This document shows positions 1 through 8,628 of a stretch of DNA of 33,424 nucleotides, piece by piece. The position numbers and the translations under genes are program-made. Under the pieces are notes generated by a model. It searched no databases. It was not told the origin of the DNA and worked only from the letters and a program-made list of their open reading frames with translations. Source of the DNA: Candidatus Portnoyibacteriota bacterium (GTDB taxonomy: Bacteria > Patescibacteriota > Minisyncoccia > Portnoybacterales > GWB1-42-6); assembly GCA_028717445.1 (NCBI GenBank), contig JAQUNU010000001.1, positions 1 through 33,424 of the forward strand, read 5' to 3'. Position 1 is the first letter of the stretch, and every line of letters starts with the position of its first letter.

Positions 1-612
1 CCCAAACGCCTGGCCGCCTGGAAAAAATTTCAAGACATGATTTCGGAACTTCGGGAAATTTCAAAAATCCTGCCGCTTTCCCAGGTCATGAATCAAATTA
101 TCAAAAAAATCGGCATGGAAGCGTATCTGCGCGACGGTTCCGAACAAGGAGAGATAAGATGGGAAAACATCAAAGAACTTTTTACGGTCATTAAAAAATA
201 CGATCCTCTGCCGCCCGAAGAAGCCGCCAGCGCTTTCCTCGAGGAAGTCGCCCTGCTTTCAAACCAAGATGATGTTGAAACAGAAAAAGATCTGGCCAAT
301 TTAATGACCGTCCACTGCGCCAAAGGCCTGGAATTTCCCGTGGTTTTCATGGTCGGCTGCGAAGAGGGTCTTTTTCCGCATTCGCGGGCCATGCTGAACG
401 CTTGGGAAATGGAAGAGGAACGCCGGCTTTGCTATGTCGGCATGACGCGCGCCAAAATCAGACTGTATCTTTCCTGGGCCAACCAAAGGAATCTTTACGG
501 CAGCATCCAGATCAATCCGCCATCGCGGTTTCTGTTCGACATCCCGCAAAATCTGACAAAAATGCAGGGGCAAACGGAAAGTTTAAAATACTATGATTTT
601 AACGATTTATAA
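1..612 (+). CDS. UvrD/PcrA-type DNA helicase, C-terminal part (5' end outside window)
   Basis: The reading frame is open from base 1, so this is the 3' end (about 203 residues) of a longer gene. It is the 2A/2B C-terminal part of a superfamily 1A 3'-5' helicase of the UvrD/PcrA/Rep type, an ATP-driven motor for repair and replication restart. The visible motifs are the motif V region (TVHCAKGLEFPVVF, then EEGLFPH) and motif VI (EEERRLCYVGMTRAK), which couple ATP hydrolysis to DNA translocation. The terminal PSRFLFDIP is typical of the family just before the variable tail. The motor core with Walker A and B lies upstream of the window. rsmA starts 2 bases after the stop, so the two are probably cotranscribed. 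UvrD and PcrA cannot be told apart from this fragment. Confidence 0.93.
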   Translation, partial: PKRLAAWKKFQDMISELREISKILPLSQVMNQIIKKIGMEAYLRDGSEQGEIRWENIKELFTVIKKYDPLPPEEAASAFLEEVALLSNQDDVETEKDLANLMTVHCAKGLEFPVVFMVGCEEGLFPHSRAMLNAWEMEEERRLCYVGMTRAKIRLYLSWANQRNLYGSIQINPPSRFLFDIPQNLTKMQGQTESLKYYDFNDL

Positions 613-614
613 AC

Positions 615-1439
615 ATGGACTTATTTTCGCCTTCGAAAATCAAAGAATTATTGGCTGAATACGGCGCCGCACCCTTAAAAAGCTTGGGCCAAAATTTTTT
701 GATTAATGCCCAGGTGCTTGAAAAAATCATTCAAGCCGCGGAGCTAAAAACAGGGGACATTGTTTTAGAAATCGGGCCCGGACTGGGAGCGCTGACGCGC
801 GAATTGGCCAAAAAAACCAAAAAGGTTTTTGCGATCGAAAAAGATAGAAAATACGCTGAAATTTTAAAAAATATTTTTGCGGACTTTAAAAATGTTGAAA
901 TAATTCATGGGGACGCGCTTGATATCGACGCTTCGAGCTTGATCGAGCCGAATCAAAGATATAAGATCGTCGCCAATCTTCCTTACAACATCACATCTCC
1001 TATTATCAGGAAATTTTTGGAAACGCAGAATCAACCCGAATTAATGGTTCTAATGATCCAAAAAGAGGTGGCCAGACGAATTTGCGCCAAACCGCCGGAA
1101 ATGTCGCTTTTGGCTGTCTCGGTCCAATTTCATGGCGAACCAAAGATAATCGAATATGTTTCAAAAGGAAATTTCTGGCCCCAGCCGAAAGTTGATTCGG
1201 CAATTTTAAAAATCTTGCCGCATTCAAAATTCAGCAAAATTGATAGGCCGAAATTTTTTGCGATTGTCCGCGCCGGTTTTTCAGCGCCAAGAAAACAGCT
1301 TGCCCCGAATTTGGCCTCCAAATTAAAAATCAGCCGCCAGATCGTCGAGGAAACGCTTAAAAAGCAAAAAATCGATCCCAAACAAAGAGCAGAAACCCTA
1401 AACATCGATGACTGGACCAATATAAATCTTTCTTTCTGA
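615..1439 (+). CDS. rsmA: 16S rRNA (adenine1518-N6/adenine1519-N6)-dimethyltransferase RsmA/KsgA
   Basis: This 274-residue protein is a normal-length RsmA (KsgA). Using S-adenosylmethionine, the family dimethylates the two adjacent adenines in the helix 45 loop of 16S rRNA, a late step of 30S subunit assembly. The opening LKSLGQNFLIN is the family signature. The SAM-binding motif I is EIGPGLGALT (about residues 52-61), and the catalytic motif IV is NLPYNI (about 120-125). The C-terminal helical domain (PRKQLAPNLASKLKI) is also present. The start codon lies 2 bases after the helicase stop, with no SD between them. The gene is followed by a regulatory gap ahead of the secretion operon. Confidence 0.97.
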   Translation: MDLFSPSKIKELLAEYGAAPLKSLGQNFLINAQVLEKIIQAAELKTGDIVLEIGPGLGALTRELAKKTKKVFAIEKDRKYAEILKNIFADFKNVEIIHGDALDIDASSLIEPNQRYKIVANLPYNITSPIIRKFLETQNQPELMVLMIQKEVARRICAKPPEMSLLAVSVQFHGEPKIIEYVSKGNFWPQPKVDSAILKILPHSKFSKIDRPKFFAIVRAGFSAPRKQLAPNLASKLKISRQIVEETLKKQKIDPKQRAETLNIDDWTNINLSF

Positions 1440-1461
1440 TATCGAAATCTAATATTTTTTG

Positions 1462-1503
1462 TGTGGATAACTGATGGAAAATCGGTTATTTTTTTGTGGA
1501 TAA
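1462..1503 (+). promoter_or_regulatory. Two perfect DnaA boxes in tandem upstream of the secretion operon
   Basis: TGTGGATAA, the reverse complement of the consensus DnaA box TTATCCACA, occurs at 1462-1470 and again at 1495-1503. Both are in the same orientation, 33 bp apart, which is close to three helical turns. The second box ends 8 bases before the TATAAT at 1512, so DnaA bound here would overlap the promoter. These boxes match the consensus better than those I can find near dnaA. A role in regulating the operon or titrating DnaA is inference. Confidence 0.6.
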
Positions 1504-1511
1504 ATTTAAGG

Positions 1512-1517
1512 TATAAT
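1512..1517 (+). promoter_or_regulatory. Probable -10 element of the T4SS-like operon promoter
   Basis: A perfect TATAAT stands 37 bases before the first gene of the operon. There is no good -35 at 17 bp, only a T-run at 1489-1494, and no TGn extension. The promoter may therefore be weak or activator dependent. The overlapping DnaA box supports control at this point. Confidence 0.5.
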
Positions 1518-1554
1518 TAAACTAAGAAAACACTAAATTTTTTGCCTAAATTTA

Positions 1555-2532
1555 ATGAGCCGTAAAAGAGTTAATTTTGCCCGAAATCAAGCCGGGAAAT
1601 TAGGGGTTTTTGTGGCGGTTTTGATATTGTTCGCCGGTCTGTTTTTGGGCGGCTATTTGGTCTTAAAAACAAAAGTCGGCTCCGCTGATGTCGCCTCGCA
1701 GCTGGAATCCGCTCTTGAAAAAACCGGCCTGAAGCAAGATCCCAACGCGGACGATGACGGCGACGGGCTCAAAAATTGGGAAGAAGAAAATTACCGCACA
1801 GATAAAAATAAAGACGACACCGACGGCGACGGCTACCTTGACGGCGAGGAAGTCCTGGCTGGATATGATCCGGCTAAAAAAGCGCCGGGCGATGAACTAG
1901 CCGGCGGCAATGCCAAGACCCCGCGGCCCCTGCCGCAAAACCTGACCAAAGCGCTCACAAATCAGCTGGCGCAGGGAATTTTGGAAGGCAAAATCAAAAC
2001 AATCGATCCGGAAACCGGCCAAACGCTTAAACCGGAAGAGTTTGAAAAAGAAGCCGGGATCGACGAAGCGATTGCCCAAGCGCTCGGCCAGCAATCCGAT
2101 GAATTTGCCATGCCCAAAATAGCCAACTCAGAATTGAGAATTTCAGCTGCCTCAAAAAGGATCGACTTGGCCGCCTATTTTTCAGAAATGTCTAAGATCC
2201 TAAACAAGATAGAAAAAACCGAAAAACCGGAGCTGGAGATCTTTGCCGAGGCCATTGAAAAAACCGATTTTGCCGAATTGGAAAAATATCAGCAAAGCTA
2301 TGTTGAGGCATACCAGGGAATGAAAAATATGACCGTGCCGGCGAACGCGACCGAAATCCACAAAAACATGATGGGATTTCTTTGGATAGTAAATAATATC
2401 TACTCGGCCGTCAAAACCTACGAAGATGACCCATTAAAAACCGCTGTCGCGCTGATCCATTATCAGAATTTAGGCGGCGAAATGAAAAATATTATTGTCA
2501 GAGGCACGGAATTAATAAAAAAGACAAATTGA
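1555..2532 (+). CDS. Membrane-anchored protein with EF-hand/thrombospondin type 3-like calcium repeats
   Basis: This is the first gene of the T4SS-like operon and encodes 325 residues. A short basic N-terminus is followed by one membrane helix (about residues 17-37), with the rest probably outside the cell. Residues 62-105 hold acidic loops of the type DxDxDG (DADDDGDGL, DDTDGDGYLDGEE), as in EF-hand-like or TSP3 calcium-binding repeats. From about 125 on the protein is mostly predicted helix, without a family I recognise. The next gene overlaps it in a TGATG stop-start, pointing to translational coupling. Calcium binding follows from the loop pattern. A role in the secretion apparatus is inferred only from gene order. 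Confidence 0.85.
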   Translation: MSRKRVNFARNQAGKLGVFVAVLILFAGLFLGGYLVLKTKVGSADVASQLESALEKTGLKQDPNADDDGDGLKNWEEENYRTDKNKDDTDGDGYLDGEEVLAGYDPAKKAPGDELAGGNAKTPRPLPQNLTKALTNQLAQGILEGKIKTIDPETGQTLKPEEFEKEAGIDEAIAQALGQQSDEFAMPKIANSELRISAASKRIDLAAYFSEMSKILNKIEKTEKPELEIFAEAIEKTDFAELEKYQQSYVEAYQGMKNMTVPANATEIHKNMMGFLWIVNNIYSAVKTYEDDPLKTAVALIHYQNLGGEMKNIIVRGTELIKKTN

Positions 2533-4112
2533 TGAAAAAGTTTGAGCTAAAAATATTTTTTAAAAAAGCTATCAGCGGCTGGCTGATCCTGACCACGCTC
2601 ATTCTTTGTTTTGCCGGAATGGCTTTGCCTGAAAAAAAAGCGGAAGCGGCCCTGGCCACCGAAGCGACGCAAGCCGCCCAAATGCTTCAGGATGGAGTTT
2701 TTTATTTTTCTGACGTTGCCTCAACCGTGGAAGACGAAGTTGTTCAAGGCGGCCAGCTTTCATTTCAGGGAATCATGTCCGCCATTGATGGCTGGTTTAA
2801 ATGGGACACTTTGATGGAAAGAGCCCTAAGATTGGCCTGGTATAAAATGAAGAGGCAAATTCTGCGGGACCTGGCCAATGCCATTCTCAACTGGGCCAAG
2901 GGGGAAGACGGAACTCCTGCTTTTGTCACGGATTGGAAGGGTTATTTATCGAATTTAGGCAAAAATGCCGTCACAAAACTGATCAATGACCAAATCAACA
3001 GCATTGCGATGTGCTTCAACTTTAGTCTCTCCCTAAAAGCCTGGATAAACTGGCAGGATATAAATCTAAATGACCAGCTGGCCTGCCCCATGACGCCGTT
3101 TGTTCTGCAGAACTTTTTATCCGATTTTCAGAGAGGCGGCTGGGACTCCTGGAAGAGCTTCATCAGCCCTTCGGGAAATATGTACGGCTCTTTTATGATC
3201 GTTTCGGACGAAATCCTCAAAGAAGAAGAAAGAGAACGCCAAGCGCAAACGTCCAAACTCATTGCCAATCAGGGATACAAAGGAAATGCGACCACGCCAG
3301 GCATTTTGCAAGCGCACGCGGTTAATGAGGCCGCAATGATGGAATGGACATATCTTATGAATTCCCAAGAGTTTGAAGAATTCGTTTTTGCTTTGGCTGA
3401 TGCCTTTATAATTCGCATTATCAGAGGCGGCGTTAGCGCCCTGCAAACAAACGACTATGACTATTCATCCGGACAGCCCGTAAGCGTCACTCCCCAAACA
3501 AACACCTATATCAACGCTTCCAGCGAAAAAGAAACGATCGATGAAATGAAAAACCGGCTAGCCCTGCTCACGGAAGCTCTGCAAGGGCTCCTGAATGAGC
3601 AAAATCAAAATTTATCCCTCATGCAGTCAATTAAAACAATCCAAAATACTCTGGCTTCGCGCGACTGCGCGCTAGCCTCTCTTCCCATCGATAACGAGCT
3701 CAACGCTTTAACAAACCAAATCAACCAAACACAAACAAGAATCAGCCAGGCCCAGCAAGCGGCTCTCGACAATGACGCTTTAATCAACGCCATCGCTTCG
3801 ATAGAGTCAGCGCAAGATTCGGGGGATCAAGCCGCGCTCGAAAGCGCTTCGACTGTTTATCAAACAACCAGAGAAAAAGCAGTCCAATCTTTCAGCGCTC
3901 TTCTGGGCAGCACTCAACGAGATCTAAATACTACTTTCAGCGAAATGAATTCCTATCTTCTGGCTGTCAACCGCCAGGCCAACACTTATTCCTCCAATCG
4001 TGGCATGGCAAGCATAGGCACAGGCCTGGAGGGCCGCCGCGCCGCGGAAAACCAGCTGCTTCTGGCCTGTCCGGAACCAATCGCCACCACAACGCCGAGT
4101 ATTTTATTTTAG
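2532..4112 (+). CDS. Secreted or surface coiled-coil protein of the T4SS-like operon, unknown function
   Basis: The protein has about 526 residues. A TTG directly before the ATG would add one residue, and I chose the ATG at 2532 because it forms TGATG with the preceding stop. The N-terminus is a classical signal peptide (basic start, hydrophobic core, likely cleavage after KKAEA). The middle third contains tryptophan-rich amphipathic stretches and cysteine pairs (around CFNFS and LACPM). About residues 330-480 are heptad-like, rich in Q, N and L, and probably coiled coil. A CPEP segment lies near the C-terminus. I recognise no family. Position between the calcium-loop protein and the VirB6-like protein suggests a structural part of the apparatus, perhaps a VirB5/TrbJ analogue, but no motif proves this. 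Confidence 0.8.
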   Translation: MKKFELKIFFKKAISGWLILTTLILCFAGMALPEKKAEAALATEATQAAQMLQDGVFYFSDVASTVEDEVVQGGQLSFQGIMSAIDGWFKWDTLMERALRLAWYKMKRQILRDLANAILNWAKGEDGTPAFVTDWKGYLSNLGKNAVTKLINDQINSIAMCFNFSLSLKAWINWQDINLNDQLACPMTPFVLQNFLSDFQRGGWDSWKSFISPSGNMYGSFMIVSDEILKEEERERQAQTSKLIANQGYKGNATTPGILQAHAVNEAAMMEWTYLMNSQEFEEFVFALADAFIIRIIRGGVSALQTNDYDYSSGQPVSVTPQTNTYINASSEKETIDEMKNRLALLTEALQGLLNEQNQNLSLMQSIKTIQNTLASRDCALASLPIDNELNALTNQINQTQTRISQAQQAALDNDALINAIASIESAQDSGDQAALESASTVYQTTREKAVQSFSALLGSTQRDLNTTFSEMNSYLLAVNRQANTYSSNRGMASIGTGLEGRRAAENQLLLACPEPIATTTPSILF

Positions 4113-4133
4113 CTTCTTGCGCGCAAAAAATTA

Positions 4134-6425
4134 ATGCATAAATTGACACAAAAAAAGATATTGGGAATCGCCTGCATAGCCGCTTTTGCGTTTATGATTT
4201 TTTTGATGCCCGCAGCCGCACAGGCTCAATCTTTTGTTGGAGAATGGATATACGGCAATGTCTTAAAAGCAATCAGCTCTCTGCTTTATTACACTTTTTA
4301 TATTTTTGGCTGGCTGCTCTGGCTGGCCGCTGGTTTGCTTGATTTTGTTCTGACCAATCCGACTTTGCAAAAATTTACCAGCGCTCCCTTTGTCCAAGAC
4401 GGCTGGAAAATCACGCGCGATTTGGCTAATATGTTCTTTTCGTTGATTTTAATCGCCATCGCTTTTGCCACAATCCTGAAAATCGACACCTATGGCGTTA
4501 AAAACAATCTGAAAAACATAATTCTTATCGCTCTTTTAATAAACTTCAGCCTGGTTATCGCCGGGGTAATTATTGATTTTGCCCAAGTTTTGACAAATTA
4601 TTTTGTGACCGCCGCCAAAGGCGACAACGCCAGCATAACCGCGATGCTGGCCAACGGCCTGAATATAACCTCGGGATTTGATCCTTCAAAAGCGCCCCGA
4701 GATCTTGAGTTGAAAGATACGTTCCAAGGATTCCTGACTATAGGCCTTGGCCTTTTTGGCCAGACGATATTTGTCTTGGTGGCGGCTTTCACGATGTTTG
4801 CCGCGGTAATTTTTTTGATTGTCCGGTTTGTAGCCATCTGGTTCTTGCTTATGTTATCGCCCATTGTCTGGCTTTTTTATATTCTCCCCAATACCCGCAA
4901 ATATTGGAACCAGTGGTGGGAGGCATTTATGAAATGGGTTTTTTTCGCGCCGGCTTATACTTTTTTTCTTTATTTAAGCTTAATGGCCGTGAGCAAAGGG
5001 GCGCTTGTTTCGCAGGTTGGATTTGTCATGGATCAATCAGGCCAAACATTCATCGGCAAAAGTTTTGAAGTTATTATCAGCTATATAATTTTGATTGGAT
5101 TTTTGATCGCCTCGCTCATCGTGGCCCAAAAAGCCGGCGTGGCCGGAAGCCACGGCGTTATAGCCGTAGGCCGAGGGATGTCAAGAGCGGTCGGAGGCGC
5201 AGTAAGCAACTGGGCGGCCAGGGGAGCGGAAAAAGATATAACCGGAAAAGGATTTATTAGAGGCGCTGGAGCGGGGCTTCGTCGCGGCATTTCTTATTTA
5301 TCACCCGAAGCCTGGAAAACGGCTTGGCGACAACGGCAAGAACAGACCAAAAGAGAGAGCATCCCAATTGCCGCCGGCCGGCGGCAGGATTTGCTCAACC
5401 GAGTGCTTTCGTTAAGCTGGTTTAAGGGCCAGCCCGGCGAAAAAACCGACTACCGCGAAAGAGCGGCCAGATCCAGGCGCGCCGAAGAACGCAAAAATAT
5501 TTACACCAATAACGCCGAGGAATTAATCAGGGGGTTTTTGGACGCAAAAAAATCCGGCAACGCCAACAAAATGAACGCTTATGTCCAGGCCTTATCCGAG
5601 CAGAATGATCAAAACGAATTGTTCAAGGCTCTGAACAAAACCGAAGGCAAAAATTATGCCATGACTGCCCGCGGCGTTACTGACTTTGTCGAGGAGCAAT
5701 TAAAACCGGCCATGGGCGAACAGCAGGCTTATCGCTTCGGCCATGACATGATCAGGATGATGGAAAGCAATGGCCAGTGGATCGGCCGGCCTTTCGCGGC
5801 CAATGCCTCAGGCAAATACGAGCTTTCAGGCGTAGAGGGAGTTGCCGGCAAAAAAGCCGCCTGGGGCGACCTGAACGAGGAGCAAAAGAAAGCGGTCATG
5901 GAGTTGGCGGCCCAAAACGCCCACGTGGAATGGACCAAACAGGATCCGCAAAAACAGTCTATTAACACAGGGCGGTTTAGCTACATCGACGAAGAATATG
6001 AATTAGGGGCAAATGGGGAAATTGATACAATCGACGGTGGCCTTACCACGGCTGGCCTTCAGAAACTCTCAATGATTCAACCCAGCCAGGCAAATCGATT
6101 AAACACTCACAGCAAAGCCATGTTGATGACCTTCCATGCCGATGAATTCAAGAAGACCAACGCCGGCGTTTTTAACAAAATTATGGAAGACATGACCGCA
6201 GCCGTTAGAGGCATGGACAAACCGGGGATTGAAAACTTCGTCGCCAATTTTACCCAGCCCATTGCGCATATAACCAGCGTCATTCGGGACAAAAACGGCA
6301 AGGAGGTCCGCCGGGTCAGCGCCGATGAAGCAAGGGCTAATTTCGTAAAAATGATCGAAGACGCCCAGGCTGAAAAAGGAGACAACGCCAAGCCAAAAGG
6401 AGGGCCCGCTGGATTTAATCCCTAA
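4134..6425 (+). CDS. VirB6/TrbL-like polytopic inner-membrane protein with long cytoplasmic tail
   Basis: This 763-residue protein has two halves. The first ~345 residues carry an N-terminal signal-like helix (ending AAAQAQ) and about seven further hydrophobic segments, including the conserved-looking LLMLSPIVWLFYILP followed by WNQWWEAFMKW. This layout is that of VirB6/TrbL channel proteins, which form part of the inner-membrane pore of T4SS. The second half (~400 residues) begins after a GVAGSHGVIAVGRGMSR segment. It is soluble, charged and alanine/glutamine rich, with no recognised domain, and is presumably cytoplasmic. Classical VirB6 proteins are about 300 residues, so the tail is an addition. 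The position upstream of PrgI and VirB4 supports the call. Confidence 0.8.
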   Translation: MHKLTQKKILGIACIAAFAFMIFLMPAAAQAQSFVGEWIYGNVLKAISSLLYYTFYIFGWLLWLAAGLLDFVLTNPTLQKFTSAPFVQDGWKITRDLANMFFSLILIAIAFATILKIDTYGVKNNLKNIILIALLINFSLVIAGVIIDFAQVLTNYFVTAAKGDNASITAMLANGLNITSGFDPSKAPRDLELKDTFQGFLTIGLGLFGQTIFVLVAAFTMFAAVIFLIVRFVAIWFLLMLSPIVWLFYILPNTRKYWNQWWEAFMKWVFFAPAYTFFLYLSLMAVSKGALVSQVGFVMDQSGQTFIGKSFEVIISYIILIGFLIASLIVAQKAGVAGSHGVIAVGRGMSRAVGGAVSNWAARGAEKDITGKGFIRGAGAGLRRGISYLSPEAWKTAWRQRQEQTKRESIPIAAGRRQDLLNRVLSLSWFKGQPGEKTDYRERAARSRRAEERKNIYTNNAEELIRGFLDAKKSGNANKMNAYVQALSEQNDQNELFKALNKTEGKNYAMTARGVTDFVEEQLKPAMGEQQAYRFGHDMIRMMESNGQWIGRPFAANASGKYELSGVEGVAGKKAAWGDLNEEQKKAVMELAAQNAHVEWTKQDPQKQSINTGRFSYIDEEYELGANGEIDTIDGGLTTAGLQKLSMIQPSQANRLNTHSKAMLMTFHADEFKKTNAGVFNKIMEDMTAAVRGMDKPGIENFVANFTQPIAHITSVIRDKNGKEVRRVSADEARANFVKMIEDAQAEKGDNAKPKGGPAGFNP

Positions 6426-6445
6426 ACTTAAGAATAAACACCTAG

Positions 6446-7630
6446 ATGCCCTTAACCCGCGAACAACTTGATTTTTTCCAATACCAGGCCAATGCCAATA
6501 TTGATTCTCTTCTCCGGAAGGAATCGCTGTTTTTGGCCATGGAAATGGAACCGTTAATCTTAACCCAATCAGGGGGCAGCTACGACAATCTGTCTGAAGC
6601 AAAAAAATTGCTTTTCCAATTAAAATGGGTCGGCTGCGGCATAATCAGAGATGATAATGATTTTTATGACCTTGTTAAATATCATCTACTAGAAGGATTC
6701 GAGTTAAACAGACGCTTTGAATTTGACGCTTTCAGCGATCTTGTTTTTAGCAAATTAGCTAATCTTTTCGGATCAGGATTGCAGGAAATGACGCAAAATA
6801 TACTTTCCGCAACAAGAGAAAATAATCAAACCATCGGCGCGAATCCGATCATGGTCAAAAATGAAACCCGGGCCGTCCGGCCGACTGTCCGCCATTGGCT
6901 GATAGATTTTTTAAGAAGCTCTTCTGCGGAAAATCCAGGCGAAGTCCAGGAAACCGACTATCTTTTCAACAATCCGAATGCCAAAGCTCTTTCGGAAGAA
7001 GATAAAAAAACACTCGGCCAGGTTTTAGCTTTTTACGATACAATGCGTTTACTCTCAAAGGAGGTGGCTATGTCCGAAACTATGCCTCCAAGCGCCGCCG
7101 AAGAACGCCCGCTGATCGCTCCCTTGCGCCAGCAAACCGGAGATGAATTTCATTTTGAAGAACGGCCTCGGCCGTCCATGTCCGCTTTCTACGAAACCCA
7201 ACAACCATCGCCGCGCCCGATTCCGCCGCAACAATCTTTTTCCAACCCAGCCAGGACTTTTTCTCCGCCCCCGCCGCCAGCTCCTCGGCCGCAACCGGCC
7301 TGGCCGCCATCACCCGAAAAAAATTCCTACCAACCCAGGCCCGCCAGCCCGCCTCCTTCTTTGCCGATCCAGCCGCCATCAACGCCATCAAAGCCAATTC
7401 TTTCCAGAATCACTCCGCCTCAAACCCAACCAGTGACCGGACCTGCTTCTTTCAGGCCAGCTCCAATTCCGCCCCCAATTCCGGTCCGGCCAAATACCCC
7501 ACAACAAAAAAGCACCTACCGCGAGACGATCACCCCAGAAGATTTAGACGGTCCGCAGACGCCCCGAAAAACAGGGCCAAAACTAAATGGAAATGTAGTC
7601 AACCTTAAAGATTTTAACCGATCCAATTAA
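6446..7630 (+). CDS. Hypothetical T4SS-operon protein with helical N-terminus and proline-rich tail
   Basis: The protein has 394 residues and two parts. Residues 1 to about 200 are helical and soluble-looking, with no signal peptide or membrane segment. Residues ~220-375 are strongly enriched in proline, with many PPP, PxP and PxxP runs, which would form an extended flexible segment. The last ~20 residues return to mixed composition. I do not recognise a family. The preceding VirB6-like gene also ends in a long soluble tail, so this may be a cytoplasmic partner of it, but that is speculation. The gap to the preceding gene is 20 bases and to the PrgI gene 16 bases, so it belongs to the same operon. 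Confidence 0.75.
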   Translation: MPLTREQLDFFQYQANANIDSLLRKESLFLAMEMEPLILTQSGGSYDNLSEAKKLLFQLKWVGCGIIRDDNDFYDLVKYHLLEGFELNRRFEFDAFSDLVFSKLANLFGSGLQEMTQNILSATRENNQTIGANPIMVKNETRAVRPTVRHWLIDFLRSSSAENPGEVQETDYLFNNPNAKALSEEDKKTLGQVLAFYDTMRLLSKEVAMSETMPPSAAEERPLIAPLRQQTGDEFHFEERPRPSMSAFYETQQPSPRPIPPQQSFSNPARTFSPPPPPAPRPQPAWPPSPEKNSYQPRPASPPPSLPIQPPSTPSKPILSRITPPQTQPVTGPASFRPAPIPPPIPVRPNTPQQKSTYRETITPEDLDGPQTPRKTGPKLNGNVVNLKDFNRSN

Positions 7631-7646
7631 CCCTTATTGAAGAATT

Positions 7647-7931
7647 ATGCAATTTCACGTTCCTCAATTCCTCGATATTGAAGACAAAATTATCGGCCCT
7701 TTAACCCTTAAACAATTCGCCTACCTAGCCGGCGGGGGAGTCTTGCTTTTTATTCTGTCTAATTATGTAAAATTATGGCTTTTTTTGATAATCGCCGCGC
7801 CTTTGGCCGCGTTTTGCATGGCTCTGGCCTTTATCCGGGTCAACGGCCGACCATTTATTTCAATCTTTGGCGCTTTTGTAAATTACATGGTCAAGCCGAA
7901 GCTTTTTGTCTGGAAAAGAAAAGAAAAATGA
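7647..7931 (+). CDS. PrgI family / VirB3-like inner-membrane protein
   Basis: This is a 94-residue protein with the PrgI pattern. A short N-terminus ending in FLDIEDKIIGPLTLKQFAYL is followed by two closely spaced membrane helices (about residues 28-45 and 48-68) and a conserved-looking NGRPF plus a basic C-terminus. PrgI proteins occupy the VirB3 position in Gram-positive-type T4SS and sit next to VirB4, as here. VirB3 and PrgI contact VirB4 and the inner-membrane complex. Length and order fit the family well. Confidence 0.85.
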   Translation: MQFHVPQFLDIEDKIIGPLTLKQFAYLAGGGVLLFILSNYVKLWLFLIIAAPLAAFCMALAFIRVNGRPFISIFGAFVNYMVKPKLFVWKRKEK

Positions 7932-7944
7932 GCTGTAAAAACAT

Positions 7945-8625
7945 ATGCCCGAACCACAATCAAACATTTTAAACAAAATACCAATCGCCGACATTCAGAA
8001 TGGAATCGTCTTCTTAAAAGACGGTTCGCTTCGGGGAGTTTTAATGGTTTCTTCCGTAAACTTTGCCCTGAAATCAACCGACGAACAGGACGCGCTGACC
8101 TTTCGCTATCAGCAATTTTTGAATTCCCTCGATTTTCCCATCCAAATCCTGATCATGACGCGGCGGTTTGATATCTCCGACTACATCGCCTTGATTGACC
8201 AAAAGAAAAAAGAACAGGAGAACGAACTGCTGCGGATCCAAACCGGTGAATATATTGATTTCATCAAAGGATTGACTCAAGTCGTCAATATTATGAGCAC
8301 TTTTTTTTATATCATCATCCCTTACGCCCAAAGCGAACCGGCCAAAGCGGCCATGGGCTTTGCGGACAAAATAACCAGAAAGATTTTCAGCCAGGAAACG
8401 AGTCAAAATCAAGAAAAACAATCCCTAGAACAAATGCAGACCGGGCTCTGGCAGCGCGTAAATTATATAATCTCCGGCTTGACCATGTGCAATTTGAAAA
8501 GCGCCATTTTAGACGACTTGGAATTAAAAGAGCTTTTTTACAAGCTTTACAATCCGCAATCAGAGCAAAGAGCCGAAACAGAATCTCCGTCAAGCAATCC
8601 AGGATTTAATTTCACCCAAAAATAA
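7945..8625 (+). CDS. VirB4 N-terminal (TraC/VirB4-N-like) domain as a stand-alone protein
   Basis: The 226-residue protein resembles the N-terminal non-ATPase domain of VirB4/TraC ATPases. It opens with IPIADIQNGIVFLKDGSLRGVLMV, the beta-rich start typical of that domain. It continues with a soluble alpha/beta segment (DEQDALTFRYQQFLNSLDFPIQI) and an acidic, disordered tail. The gene for the ATPase domain begins 3 bases after its stop. In classical T4SS the two parts are one polypeptide of about 800 residues, and together the two products here have 829. This looks like a natural split, since each ORF has its own start and stop and both are fully open. It probably anchors the ATPase at the PrgI/VirB6 membrane complex. 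Confidence 0.72.
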   Translation: MPEPQSNILNKIPIADIQNGIVFLKDGSLRGVLMVSSVNFALKSTDEQDALTFRYQQFLNSLDFPIQILIMTRRFDISDYIALIDQKKKEQENELLRIQTGEYIDFIKGLTQVVNIMSTFFYIIIPYAQSEPAKAAMGFADKITRKIFSQETSQNQEKQSLEQMQTGLWQRVNYIISGLTMCNLKSAILDDLELKELFYKLYNPQSEQRAETESPSSNPGFNFTQK

Positions 8626-8628
8626 ATT

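Noticed and set aside
7143..7436. Several 80-105 aa ORFs on both strands across the proline-rich gene
   Set aside because: They are arginine/alanine-rich shadows created by the CCN-rich codons of the real gene at 6446-7630.
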